Shown: one piece after another, positions 18,175 to 26,674 of the stretch
Numbering within the stretch: position 1 is the first letter of the stretch
How the letters are laid out: the number at the start of each line of letters is the position of its first letter
Origin: JAXHMB01 sp034521755
GTDB lineage: Bacteria > Bacteroidota > Rhodothermia > Balneolales > Balneolaceae
Assembly (NCBI GenBank): GCA_034521755.1
Contig: JAXHMB010000003.1
Location: forward strand, 620,001 to 684,000
Direction: 5' to 3'
Length of the DNA stretch: 64,000 nt
Position numbers and translations under genes: made by a program
The notes under the pieces: generated by a model
Database searches by the model: none
What the model was told of the DNA's origin: nothing
Seen by the model: only the letters and a program-made list of their open reading frames with translations

Positions 18175-19164
18175 ATGAAAATTCTAAAATATATACAAAT
18201 AGCTATCATTGCCATACCGGTTGTATTGGCTTCATGCCGCGGGCAGCGCTCTCAAAACCAGCCGATCCATCCCAATATGAATATGGATCAGCAAAACCGT
18301 TTTGAAGCACAGGAAGAAAACAACTTCTTTGCCGACGGGCGCTCTATGCGTCAGCCCGTAGAAGGGACTATTTCCAGAGGAAACTTGCGCCAAGATAAAG
18401 CGTATTTCCAAGGTATTAATGAAGACAGCTCTTTTGTAACAAGTATTCCTGTTGATGTCACCAAATCATTTTTGTACCGTGGACAAAAAATGTACAACAT
18501 TTACTGTGCTCCTTGTCATGGAAAAACAGGAGATGGGCAGGGAATCATTATGACCGGGCAATATGGTTTTGTTCCCGCTCCAACTTATCACCAAGATCGA
18601 CTTAGAAATGTTGAAGATGGCTACTTGTATTCTACAATAGCCAATGGTATTCGTAACATGTCTTCTTATGCTCATCAAATAGAAGTAAAAGACCGATGGG
18701 CCGTTGTTGCTTATGTTAGAGCCTTGCAAAGAAGCCAATATGTACCCGAAAATGAAATTCAAGAATATGATGTAGACCTCGCATCTTTACAACAAGAATA
18801 CCAAGATAAGCTAGCAGCACAACAAGCAAGAGAAGAAGCAGAAGCCGCAGCATCAGGCACAGAAGAAATTTCTGCCGCTCGTGGTCAACAAATTTATGAA
18901 CAAAATGCCTGCCAGACCTGTCACTCCAGAGATGGCAGCGATGGAGTTGGACCAACCCATTTAAACATTTTTGGTCGCCAGGAGCAATTGACAGACGGTT
19001 CTACAGTAACTGCTGATGAAGAGTACATAAAAGAGTCAATTGTAAATCCTAATGCTAAGATTGTACAAGGTTATGATCCAATCATGGCTCCTTATAGTTT
19101 CTTAAGTGATGCAGAAGTACAGTCTCTGGTTGAGTATCTAAAAACATTAAGCGATAACGAGTAA
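18175..19164 (+). CDS. actE: ActE lipoprotein cytochrome c with an extra CoxB-like cytochrome c domain
   Basis: A 329-residue protein with a lipoprotein signal (LASC, Cys near 20) and two heme sites: CAPCH (about 111-115) and CQTCH (about 245-249). The N-terminal half is the usual monoheme ActE. After an Ala/Glu-rich linker (about 205-235), the C-terminal ~95 residues form a second cytochrome c. By my hand alignment this is identical at about 50 of 91 positions to the cytochrome c domain of the neighbouring CoxB (shared segments GPT, QEQL.DGS.VT, PNAK.V.GY.P.M). It should carry electrons from ActA to the oxidase, and the second domain may act as a built-in shuttle or docking mimic. Confidence 0.93.
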   Translation: MKILKYIQIAIIAIPVVLASCRGQRSQNQPIHPNMNMDQQNRFEAQEENNFFADGRSMRQPVEGTISRGNLRQDKAYFQGINEDSSFVTSIPVDVTKSFLYRGQKMYNIYCAPCHGKTGDGQGIIMTGQYGFVPAPTYHQDRLRNVEDGYLYSTIANGIRNMSSYAHQIEVKDRWAVVAYVRALQRSQYVPENEIQEYDVDLASLQQEYQDKLAAQQAREEAEAAASGTEEISAARGQQIYEQNACQTCHSRDGSDGVGPTHLNIFGRQEQLTDGSTVTADEEYIKESIVNPNAKIVQGYDPIMAPYSFLSDAEVQSLVEYLKTLSDNE

Positions 19165-19180
19165 GTATTGATCTAAAATC

Positions 19181-20368
19181 ATGAGTAAAACCACTATAAC
19201 CGACTCGCTCGAATTTCCCTCAGACCTAAATGTAACCAAACCACTTTTTGGAATTGGTATTGTAGGTCTGATTGCTACAGGCATTGGCTACTTCTTTAAT
19301 CATGACCAGTTTTTCTTTTCTTACTTAACCAGCTTTGCTTTTTACACCAGTATTGGTCTTGGTGCATTGGTTCTGTTGATGGTTCATCATCTTACACGTT
19401 CGCAATGGGGAACTGTTGTTAGACGTATTCCTGAGGCCCTTTCATCCAATATTTGGATCTGGGCACTCTTTTTTATTCCCATTTTGTTTGGAATGCATTC
19501 TCTCTACCACTGGACGCATGCCGATGCCGTAGCGGCAGATCCTGTATTACAAGGCAAAGTTCCCTACCTGAATACCCCCTTCTTTATCATTCGCCAGGTA
19601 ATTTATTTTGGTATCTGGGGATTTTTAGGATATAAGTTATATAATAGTTCTGTAGAACAGGATGAAACCGGAGATTGGGGTCTTGAAACTTTTCAGCGCC
19701 GGCTTAGCGGACCGGGCACATTTATTTTTGCAATTACTTTAGCATTCGCCTCCTTTGATTGGCTGATGTCGCTCGACCCTCATTGGTACTCTACCATGTT
19801 TGGAGTGTATTTCTTTGCAATGAGCTTCCAGGCAGTGTTTGCCACACTTATTTTGCTGATTTTATATTTACGGAAAAAAGATATTCTTGCAAACACCATC
19901 CGGAGAGTACATATCCGTGATTTAGGGCTTTGGATGTTTGCATTTACTGTATTCTACGCCTATATCGCATTTAGCCAATTTCTGTTGATTTACTATGCCA
20001 ACATTCCTGAAGAAACGGTCTGGTTTTTAGAGCGCTTTAATGGTGGATACCAGTATTTAGCCTACTTCTATCTATTTGGACGCTTTGTAATTCCATTTGT
20101 AGTTTTATTGAACAAAAAGGCTAAAGAGAATTTTAAAATTGTTTCCAGTGTATCAACTTTGATCTTAGTATCGCACCTGATTGAATTATACTGGATCGTT
20201 ATGCCCGTGTTGAATCATCATGGATTTCACTTAAGCTGGATGACTATCACTGCTTTTATTGGTCTTGGAGGAATGTTCTTAGGACTCTTCTTCCATAAAT
20301 TCAAAAAACAAAAAATGGTGCCGGTTAACGATCCTAAGATCTCAGCGTCGCTGAACAAGCATTTATAA
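19181..20368 (+). CDS. actF: ActF, second NrfD-like membrane subunit of alternative complex III
   Basis: A 395-residue membrane protein with about ten predicted spans, related to ActC. Recognisable features are LFFIPILFGMHSLYHWTH, RRLSGPGTFIFAITLAFASFDWLMSLDPHWYSTMFG and the late helix with LIELYWIVMPV. In known complexes ActF is the quinone-type subunit without an attached iron-sulfur partner and is proposed to take part in energy coupling. It starts 16 bases after actE. The 79-base gap that follows is the longest inside the cluster. Confidence 0.93.
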   Translation: MSKTTITDSLEFPSDLNVTKPLFGIGIVGLIATGIGYFFNHDQFFFSYLTSFAFYTSIGLGALVLLMVHHLTRSQWGTVVRRIPEALSSNIWIWALFFIPILFGMHSLYHWTHADAVAADPVLQGKVPYLNTPFFIIRQVIYFGIWGFLGYKLYNSSVEQDETGDWGLETFQRRLSGPGTFIFAITLAFASFDWLMSLDPHWYSTMFGVYFFAMSFQAVFATLILLILYLRKKDILANTIRRVHIRDLGLWMFAFTVFYAYIAFSQFLLIYYANIPEETVWFLERFNGGYQYLAYFYLFGRFVIPFVVLLNKKAKENFKIVSSVSTLILVSHLIELYWIVMPVLNHHGFHLSWMTITAFIGLGGMFLGLFFHKFKKQKMVPVNDPKISASLNKHL

Positions 20369-20388
20369 TTTCATAAAGAGTTTATAGT

Positions 20389-20420
20389 CATAAGCTAACT
20401 TAATAGTCTATCAGCTTATG
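20389..20420. promoter_or_regulatory. Inverted repeat upstream of the HTH-membrane protein gene
   Basis: CATAAGCT (20389-20396) pairs perfectly with AGCTTATG (20413-20420) across 16 bases, in the longest intergenic gap of the act-cox run. It could be an operator for the HTH domain encoded next, or an RNA hairpin that tunes expression between the act and cox halves. There is no T run, so it is not a usual terminator. Confidence 0.4.
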
Positions 20421-20447
20421 CTAGCTGTTAATTAAAATTGATAACAA

Positions 20448-21014
20448 ATGGCAAGCGAAGAAAAACAATACAGTTCTGAGTTTAAAGCCAAAGTGGCACA
20501 AGAAGCCTTGGAACAAGGTCAGCAAAATTTGGATGGCCTGTCAGAAAAGTATGACGTTCCGGTCTCCTCAATTTTGATGTGGTCAACAAAGCTTAAAAAT
20601 AATGATGGAGATACCAGCATCTTTTCTGATTCGGAATCGCATGATTCAGAAGAAGCACACATTGCTGAGGATGAAACTGTAGATGTAGAAGTCACCGACC
20701 CAAAAATAGCCGATTCTTTTTCACTCGGAGTGATGGGCGATAAGATGGACTATCGCAAACTGGTTTTCTGGAGTACGCTAGGGATAATTTTAATTGTCAT
20801 TTTTGTGATAGCACTTGTCGAAATGTACCAGTACAATACTCAGATTTCCAGAGATCGTATTTCTGAAGACAGTGAATACTATGAAGTAAATATGTTACGG
20901 AAAGAAGCAGATGAAACGCTTTCAAGCTTTGGTGTTGTTGATCTGGAAGAAGGAGTTTATAGAATACCAATTGACAGCGTGATTTCTGAGATGGCTGTTG
21001 ATGAAAATGAATAA
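20448..21014 (+). CDS. Membrane protein with N-terminal transposase-type HTH and C-terminal 'RIPID' motif
   Basis: A 188-residue protein in three parts. Residues 7-50 (YSSEFKAKVAQEALEQGQQN, then LSEKYDVPVSSILMWSTKL) look like the helix-turn-helix of IS3/IS911-type OrfA transposases. Residues 51-99 are a strongly acidic linker. One membrane span lies at about 105-126, followed by a periplasmic tail ending in LSSFGVVDLEEGVYRIPIDS. That tail resembles the GWVDxxxGxxRIPI motif of small proteins near SCO/oxidase genes in several phyla. The gene is in frame within the operon, nine bases before the SCO gene, and no transposase catalytic domain is nearby, so the HTH seems domesticated. It may be a membrane-tethered regulator or an assembly subunit. 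Function is unknown. Confidence 0.8.
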   Translation: MASEEKQYSSEFKAKVAQEALEQGQQNLDGLSEKYDVPVSSILMWSTKLKNNDGDTSIFSDSESHDSEEAHIAEDETVDVEVTDPKIADSFSLGVMGDKMDYRKLVFWSTLGIILIVIFVIALVEMYQYNTQISRDRISEDSEYYEVNMLRKEADETLSSFGVVDLEEGVYRIPIDSVISEMAVDENE

Positions 21015-21023
21015 TAAAGTATT

Positions 21024-21848
21024 ATGAGATTTGTAGGACTGATTGTACTTATAATCAGCTTGCTCCTACAGCCTATTTCGACTTTTGCTCAACTAAACAA
21101 ACAGAAGCCGAAAAACCTGCAGGATGTAGGTATAGAAGAGCATCTTGGTGATACTATTCCCCAAGATCTTGTTTTTGCTACTTCCAATGGAGACTCAGTT
21201 ACCATTGGGGAGCTGATGGAAGACGGTAAGCCGGTGTTATTAAATCCGGTCTATTATGAATGCCCAATGCTCTGCAGCATGGTAATTGATGCTGTATTTG
21301 CCGGTGTAAAAGACTTAAAATGGACACCCGGCAATCAATACAATATAATTACATTCAGTATTGATCCGGACGAAGATTATAAACTGGCTGCTACAACAAA
21401 GGACTCGCTCATTAATAAGCTGGGCAGATCCAATGCGGCCGACGGCTGGCATTTTTTGACAGGCAATGAATCGTCTATCAAAAAGCTGACTAAAGCTATT
21501 GGTTTTAAATACAAAAAGGTTGATCGTACCGGGCAATATGCTCATACGGCATCAATCATGTTTTTGAGTCCGGAAGCAAAGCTTACACGCTATCTTTACG
21601 GAATCAAATTTGATGAGTTTAATATGCGAAATGCATTGTATGAAGCTGCCGATGGTAAAATTGGCAGTGTAGCAGATCAGGTTCTATTGTATTGCTATCA
21701 ATATGATCCTGATTCACAAAGTTATGTGCCCGTTGCCTGGAGAATTATGCGCGTGGGTGGCTTTGCTACAGCACTGGTTCTGGGTATATTTCTCGGTATT
21801 ATGTGGCTTAAAGAAAGGAAATCAAATAACGACAAGAAGAAAACTTAA
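21024..21848 (+). CDS. SCO1/SenC-family copper chaperone
   Basis: A 274-residue periplasmic thioredoxin-fold protein with an N-terminal signal peptide (cleavage near TFAQ) and a C-terminal membrane span (about 241-262). The copper-binding CxxxC is present as YECPMLCS, and the distal His as YAHTASIMFL. SCO proteins deliver copper to the CuA centre of oxidase subunit II, encoded three bases downstream, which fits this position. The C-terminal anchor is common in SCO-like proteins of Bacteroidota. Confidence 0.92.
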   Translation: MRFVGLIVLIISLLLQPISTFAQLNKQKPKNLQDVGIEEHLGDTIPQDLVFATSNGDSVTIGELMEDGKPVLLNPVYYECPMLCSMVIDAVFAGVKDLKWTPGNQYNIITFSIDPDEDYKLAATTKDSLINKLGRSNAADGWHFLTGNESSIKKLTKAIGFKYKKVDRTGQYAHTASIMFLSPEAKLTRYLYGIKFDEFNMRNALYEAADGKIGSVADQVLLYCYQYDPDSQSYVPVAWRIMRVGGFATALVLGIFLGIMWLKERKSNNDKKKT

Positions 21849-21851
21849 CGA

Positions 21852-22802
21852 ATGGAAGCTATTAGAGATTTTTTTCTACCCCCTGCCAAAACAGCTTTAG
21901 CTAGTGAGGTAGATGCCTTATTCTGGTTTGTACATATTACCAGTCTGGTACTAATCATCGGTATCCTTATTGCACTGGCATATTTTGTTTACAAGTACCG
22001 TAGAAAATCAGAAAATGATGTTACCCCTGTAATCACACATAATAACAAGCTGGAGGTAACCTGGTCTGTAATTCCACTGATTATTACTCTGGTTGTTTTC
22101 GGATGGGGTTTTCAAACATATGTAAGTCTCACTACACCACCTGATGATGCTTATGAGGTACAGGTAACCGCGCAAAAGTGGTTTTGGCTTTTTCAATATG
22201 AAAATGGTGCACAATCACGCAATGAACTCCATGTACCGGCGGGCAGACCTGTTAAATTAGTAATGAGCTCTCGTGATGTTATTCACTCTTTCTTTGTACC
22301 CGATTATCGTATCAAGCAGGATGTTGTCCCGGATCGTTATACCGAAACTTGGTTTAGAGTCGATGAGCCTGGTGAGTCAATTGTATTTTGTACAGAATAT
22401 TGTGGTACAGATCATTCTAACATGATGGCTAACGTAATCGTACACGAGCAAGAAGAATTTGAGACATGGCTAGCCGGCAATTCCGGGGGTGGTGAAAAAC
22501 CTTCCGACTTGGCACCGGCTGAATGGGGTGAACAACTGGCCAAGGAATGGGCATGTACAACCTGTCATTCACCTGATGGATCTGAGCTAACAGGGCCAAC
22601 ATGGCTAGGAAAGTTTGGCAGCCAGGAACAACTGGCAGACGGTTCATCAGTCACAGTTGATGAAAATTATATAAGAGAATCTATTTTGGAACCCAATGCC
22701 AAAGTTGTTGAAGGTTACGCCCCTGTAATGAATACATACCAGGGACAGCTTAATGACGATCAAATTGATGCAATCATCGAATATATTAAAACGCTGAAAT
22801 AA
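21852..22802 (+). CDS. coxB: Cytochrome c oxidase subunit II (caa3 type, fused cytochrome c)
   Basis: A 316-residue subunit with two N-terminal membrane spans and a cupredoxin domain. The CuA ligands lie in VIHSFFVPD and FCTEYCGTDHSNM, and the aromatic electron-entry segment is WFWLFQYENG. A C-terminal cytochrome c domain (CTTCH, about 236-240) defines the caa3 type. That domain is a close paralogue of the second domain of ActE. The coxA start lies one base after this stop. Confidence 0.96.
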   Translation: MEAIRDFFLPPAKTALASEVDALFWFVHITSLVLIIGILIALAYFVYKYRRKSENDVTPVITHNNKLEVTWSVIPLIITLVVFGWGFQTYVSLTTPPDDAYEVQVTAQKWFWLFQYENGAQSRNELHVPAGRPVKLVMSSRDVIHSFFVPDYRIKQDVVPDRYTETWFRVDEPGESIVFCTEYCGTDHSNMMANVIVHEQEEFETWLAGNSGGGEKPSDLAPAEWGEQLAKEWACTTCHSPDGSELTGPTWLGKFGSQEQLADGSSVTVDENYIRESILEPNAKVVEGYAPVMNTYQGQLNDDQIDAIIEYIKTLK

Positions 22803-22803
22803 T

Positions 22804-24552
22804 ATGGCAACTGCAGAAGCAAGCTCAAATTTATCTAAAGTTCGGGTACAAAGACACAAACCTGAAGAAAACCCTAAGGAACATTATCTAAATGCTGAAA
22901 GTGGCCTTTGGTCTTGGCTAACCACCGTAGACCATAAGCGCATCGGCTTGATGTACCTGATGGCACTTACCTTCTTCTTTTTAGTAGGGGGATTACTGGC
23001 ACTGGCCATTCGCATAGAGCTCTGGGCACCGGCCGCAGACTTTATTACCGCTGATACTTATAATCAGCTATTTACGCTCCACGGTGCAATAATGATCTTT
23101 CTTTTTCTGGTTCCCTCGGTACCGGCTGTACTTGGTAACTTTATACTGCCTATACAACTCGGAGCTAAGGACGTAGCCTTTCCCAGGTTGAACCTGGCTA
23201 GTTTTTATATCTATGTAGCCGGAGCTTTATTTACGCTTTTTGCTATCATTAATGGTGGTGTTGATACAGGATGGACATTCTATACTCCCTACTCTTCATC
23301 CATAGGTGGTGGGGTAACAGCTATGACCTTGGGGGTTTTTGTTATTGGGTTTTCATCAATTTTAACCGGACTGAACTTTATTGTTACCATCCACAAGATG
23401 CGGGCTCCGGGTATCACCTGGGGTAAACTTCCACTGTTCTGCTGGGGGTTATATGCTACAAGTATTATTCAAATTTTAGCAACTCCTGTATTGGCTATAA
23501 CAGTACTTCTGCTTGCTATGGAGCGAATCATGGGTATTGGTATCTTTGACCCTGCACTTGGTGGAGATCCCATTCTCTACCAGCACTTTTTCTGGTTCTA
23601 TAGCCACCCTGCAGTCTACATTATGATTGTTCCGGGTTTTGGTATTGTATCCGAAATTGTCTCAACTTTCTCAAAGAAAACGGTATTTGGCTACTGGGCT
23701 ATTGCCCTCTCCTCACTGGCCATCGCCTTTATTGGATTCCTGGTTTGGGGACACCACATGTTTGTCTCGGGACAGGCTTCATTGGCCTCAATGGTTTTCT
23801 CATTCCTGACCTTCCTTGTAGGGATTCCAACCGGTATTAAAATGTTTAACTGGCTGGCCACCTTGTACAAAGGCTCCATAAAGCTGGATACCCCGCTGCT
23901 ATATGTGTTCGGGTTTTTCTTCCTGTTTACAGTCGGTGGAGTGACCGGTATTGCACTGGCTTCTATCGCTCTTGACGTTCACCTGCACGATACCTATTAC
24001 GTGGTGGCACATTTCCACTTTGTAATGGTAGGTGGTATGGTGATGGCATTCCTTGCCGGCCTACATTATTGGTGGCCAAAAATGTTTGGAGTGATGTACA
24101 ATCAAACGCTGGCAAAGATTGCCTGCTTCCTGATTTTTATTGGGTTTAATGTCACATTCCTTCCACAGTTTGTAATGGGATCTCAAGGAATGCCTCGACG
24201 TTATTTCAGCTATATTGATCAGTTCCAACCTTTCCACCAGATTTCGACTGTAGGATCTTTTATTCTGGGTATTGGTTTTATGCTGGTAATCTATTATATG
24301 CTTACTTCTTTACTGAAAAAGAAAAGTGTGGGGCCAAACCCGTGGGGAAGTCGCGCATTAGAGTGGCAAATACCTTCACCTGCGCCGCATCATAACTTTG
24401 ATTACACTCCGGTAATTGTTCATGGTCCGTATGACTATCACAAGCCGATGGCTGACTTCCAGCTCGGATTGGTACAATCAACAAATGGACATGGGCCCGC
24501 GCATGGTGCTGAAATAAGTGCAGATGCAACACAAATTGAAACTGACAAATAA
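22804..24552 (+). CDS. coxA: Cytochrome c oxidase subunit I (A2-type heme-copper oxidase)
   Basis: A 582-residue, roughly twelve-span catalytic subunit reducing oxygen to water with proton pumping. Visible ligands: the low-spin heme His in FTLHGAIM, CuB/Tyr in YSHPAVY, the GHHMF pair, and VHLHDTYYVVAHFHFVM. YSHPAVY has Tyr-Ser in place of the helix VI glutamate of A1 enzymes, the mark of A2-type oxidases. The C-terminus (after about 510) is a hydrophilic His/Pro-containing tail. Confidence 0.97.
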   Translation: MATAEASSNLSKVRVQRHKPEENPKEHYLNAESGLWSWLTTVDHKRIGLMYLMALTFFFLVGGLLALAIRIELWAPAADFITADTYNQLFTLHGAIMIFLFLVPSVPAVLGNFILPIQLGAKDVAFPRLNLASFYIYVAGALFTLFAIINGGVDTGWTFYTPYSSSIGGGVTAMTLGVFVIGFSSILTGLNFIVTIHKMRAPGITWGKLPLFCWGLYATSIIQILATPVLAITVLLLAMERIMGIGIFDPALGGDPILYQHFFWFYSHPAVYIMIVPGFGIVSEIVSTFSKKTVFGYWAIALSSLAIAFIGFLVWGHHMFVSGQASLASMVFSFLTFLVGIPTGIKMFNWLATLYKGSIKLDTPLLYVFGFFFLFTVGGVTGIALASIALDVHLHDTYYVVAHFHFVMVGGMVMAFLAGLHYWWPKMFGVMYNQTLAKIACFLIFIGFNVTFLPQFVMGSQGMPRRYFSYIDQFQPFHQISTVGSFILGIGFMLVIYYMLTSLLKKKSVGPNPWGSRALEWQIPSPAPHHNFDYTPVIVHGPYDYHKPMADFQLGLVQSTNGHGPAHGAEISADATQIETDK

Positions 24553-24581
24553 GTTATTAACAAGATAAACGAAGTATAACC

Positions 24582-25238
24582 ATGGCAAATCATTCAAGTG
24601 CAGGTTCACATGCCTCACATGTGCAACATCACTTTGTTAGTTCAGAGCAGCAATTTGATACAGCAAAGTTCGGCATGTGGGTATTTCTGGCAACAGAGAT
24701 TCTCATGTTCGGCGGGCTTTTCGCGGCATATATTATCTACCGGGCATGGTATCCCGAACTTTTTACTTTGGCCTCAGAAGAGCTAAATACCCTCTGGGGT
24801 GGTGTTAACACGCTGGTGCTTATCGGAAGTAGTTTAACAGTAGCCATGGCCATTAAATCGGCACAGCTGAACCAGAAAAAGAACATCGTCATAAATCTGG
24901 GTATAACCGTTGCTTTAGCCTGTGTATTTATGGTGATTAAGTATTTTGAGTACACTCACAAATTCCATTTGGGAATATTTCCGGGTGAGTTCTACACCTT
25001 TGAAGGTATTGATCATCCAAAGGCCAATATCTTTTTTAGCCTCTATTACCTTATGACCGGCTTGCACGGTATCCACGTTACCATTGGTATTGTGATAATT
25101 TCATGGCTAATGGTAAGAGCCTACAAGGGGCATTTTGACAGTGAATATTATACACCTGTAGAAATCACAGGACTCTACTGGCACTTGGTGGATATTATCT
25201 GGATTTTCCTCTTCCCACTATTCTACCTAATTGATTAA
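24582..25238 (+). CDS. coxC: Cytochrome c oxidase subunit III
   Basis: A 218-residue membrane protein with five spans. It carries the conserved FGMWVFLATEILMFGGLFAAY segment near the N-terminus and GLHGIHVTIG / VEITGLYWHLVDIIWIFLFPLFY near the end. It is the standard accessory subunit that stabilises subunit I, and lies 29 bases downstream of coxA. Confidence 0.96.
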   Translation: MANHSSAGSHASHVQHHFVSSEQQFDTAKFGMWVFLATEILMFGGLFAAYIIYRAWYPELFTLASEELNTLWGGVNTLVLIGSSLTVAMAIKSAQLNQKKNIVINLGITVALACVFMVIKYFEYTHKFHLGIFPGEFYTFEGIDHPKANIFFSLYYLMTGLHGIHVTIGIVIISWLMVRAYKGHFDSEYYTPVEITGLYWHLVDIIWIFLFPLFYLID

Positions 25239-25256
25239 TTAAAAATATTTGGAGCA

Positions 25257-25559
25257 ATGAGCGGACATCATATTTCAAGTGATAAACTTTTACTTTCTGT
25301 AGCTGCAGGACTTTTTGTACTTACTATCGTTACGGTAGGCGTTCATTATCTTGCCCTGCCTAGTCCATGGTCAATTGTTGTTGCCATGATTGTAGCCGTA
25401 ATGAAGGCAACTTTAGTAGCACTTTTCTTTATGAACCTGTACTGGGATGAAAAGTTTAACCTGATGGTTCTCTTATTTTCTTTTGTATTCTTGGCACTGC
25501 TGGTTGGATTCTCAATGCTGGATACATTATTCAGAGAGTTGCCTGTTCCGGGATTTTAA
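25257..25559 (+). CDS. coxD: Cytochrome c oxidase subunit IV-like protein
   Basis: A 100-residue protein with three hydrophobic spans. Its AMIVAVMKATLVALFFMNLYW segment is typical of the small subunit IV (CtaF/COX4_pro) of prokaryotic caa3 oxidases. It is the last gene of the act-cox run and is followed by a strong hairpin terminator. Confidence 0.9.
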   Translation: MSGHHISSDKLLLSVAAGLFVLTIVTVGVHYLALPSPWSIVVAMIVAVMKATLVALFFMNLYWDEKFNLMVLLFSFVFLALLVGFSMLDTLFRELPVPGF

Positions 25560-25589
25560 GCCTAAGCAATTAAGCTTTATAAAACATTG

Positions 25590-25620
25590 GCACTGAGTTT
25601 AATAAACTCAGTGCTTTTTT
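25590..25620. terminator. Intrinsic terminator ending the act-cox operon
   Basis: GCACTGAGTT (25590-25599) pairs with AACTCAGTGC (25605-25614), followed by six T residues. It lies between the convergent coxD and ctaA genes and may work in both directions, since an A-rich segment precedes it. Confidence 0.9.
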
Positions 25621-25627
25621 ATTATGA

Positions 25628-26563
25628 CTAAGATTTCTGAGCTCTCATTCCTTTTCTTAGAACTAATAGCAATAACACATTCAAAGAAATCATAACAGCA
25701 ATACCCACCAAATGTAAGACCTGAAAGGCTGGTGGCATATCCATGTAATATAATCCTGCTCCAAGTGCAATTTGAACCATAATCACCAGCATAATTCCTG
25801 ATGACAGATTCCCAAGCAGCCTCGATTTAGCTTTCCATTTGCCAAAATAAAAGACCACAATACCGGCTAAAAATATGGACCACGAAAACGTTCGATGATA
25901 TTCATCAATAGCGCCAATTTGAGATAACCAAACCTCTCTGGGTGGTACTGATGCGGCATCTTTAATCAGGTCAATAGCCTCTCTAACTTGTGTTCCTAAA
26001 ATCAGCTGTAACATGGTAAACAACAATAATATCACTCCCGACCAGTAAAGTTTCTTTTGAAGGTGTGGAGAAATAGAAACTCTAATCTGATCCTCAGAAG
26101 CCTTAAACACAGCATATAAAAGGACTGTCATAATTATCATAGCCACCAACATATGGATGGTAATAAGCCATTCGGAAAGTCCGGTTATAACAACCTGCCC
26201 ACCTAACCATCCCTGAAATAATACTAAAACAAAAGCAGCCATAGAGCTGTAGAACACCGCAGGAGTTGATTTTCGATATCGAAATGATAGGGCAAAAGTA
26301 GCTAATATCAGCAACCCGATCATAACTCCAACCAGTCTATTGATATACTCTGTCCATGTTTTAAACACGTTAAACTGAGAGGCATCAAAAGAAGCCGGCA
26401 GCTCTGAAGGCGATGTTGGTGGTATCCACATTCCAAAACATTTTGGCCAGTCAGGACATCCCAGCCCTGCCCCGGCAGCACGTACCAGTCCTCCCACGAA
26501 AATCAGGAAAATGGTAGCCAGAACGGTTGTTATTGCAACTTTTTGATAGGTATTAAGGTTCAT
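25628..26563 (-). CDS. ctaA: Heme A synthase (COX15/CtaA family)
   Basis: Converts heme O to heme A for the oxidase. The 311-residue protein has eight membrane spans and the N-terminal GGLVRAAGAGLGCPDWPKC segment with its Cys pair. Candidate heme-ligand His residues are in ITIHMLVAM, DEYHRTFSW and VLHLVGIAV. The first of the four His positions known in Bacillus CtaA (ExxH) reads EYIN here. This may be a lineage trait rather than a defect. It diverges from ctaB across 111 bases. Confidence 0.93.
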   Translation of the reverse strand: MNLNTYQKVAITTVLATIFLIFVGGLVRAAGAGLGCPDWPKCFGMWIPPTSPSELPASFDASQFNVFKTWTEYINRLVGVMIGLLILATFALSFRYRKSTPAVFYSSMAAFVLVLFQGWLGGQVVITGLSEWLITIHMLVAMIIMTVLLYAVFKASEDQIRVSISPHLQKKLYWSGVILLLFTMLQLILGTQVREAIDLIKDAASVPPREVWLSQIGAIDEYHRTFSWSIFLAGIVVFYFGKWKAKSRLLGNLSSGIMLVIMVQIALGAGLYYMDMPPAFQVLHLVGIAVMISLNVLLLLVLRKGMRAQKS

Positions 26564-26674
26564 ATAAACATCATACTCTTTTATTACAATTAAGCAAGAT
26601 TGATGAATTCAAAACGCTTACTAATTCAGTAAAAAATTCCGTACATTTAGTGCCTTGAAAACAGGCGAATCCGC

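Noticed and set aside
20448..20600. Insertion sequence remnant at the HTH-membrane gene
   Set aside because: The HTH is in frame with a conserved-looking membrane part. There are no terminal repeats or catalytic domain nearby, so an IS remnant is less likely than a domesticated domain.
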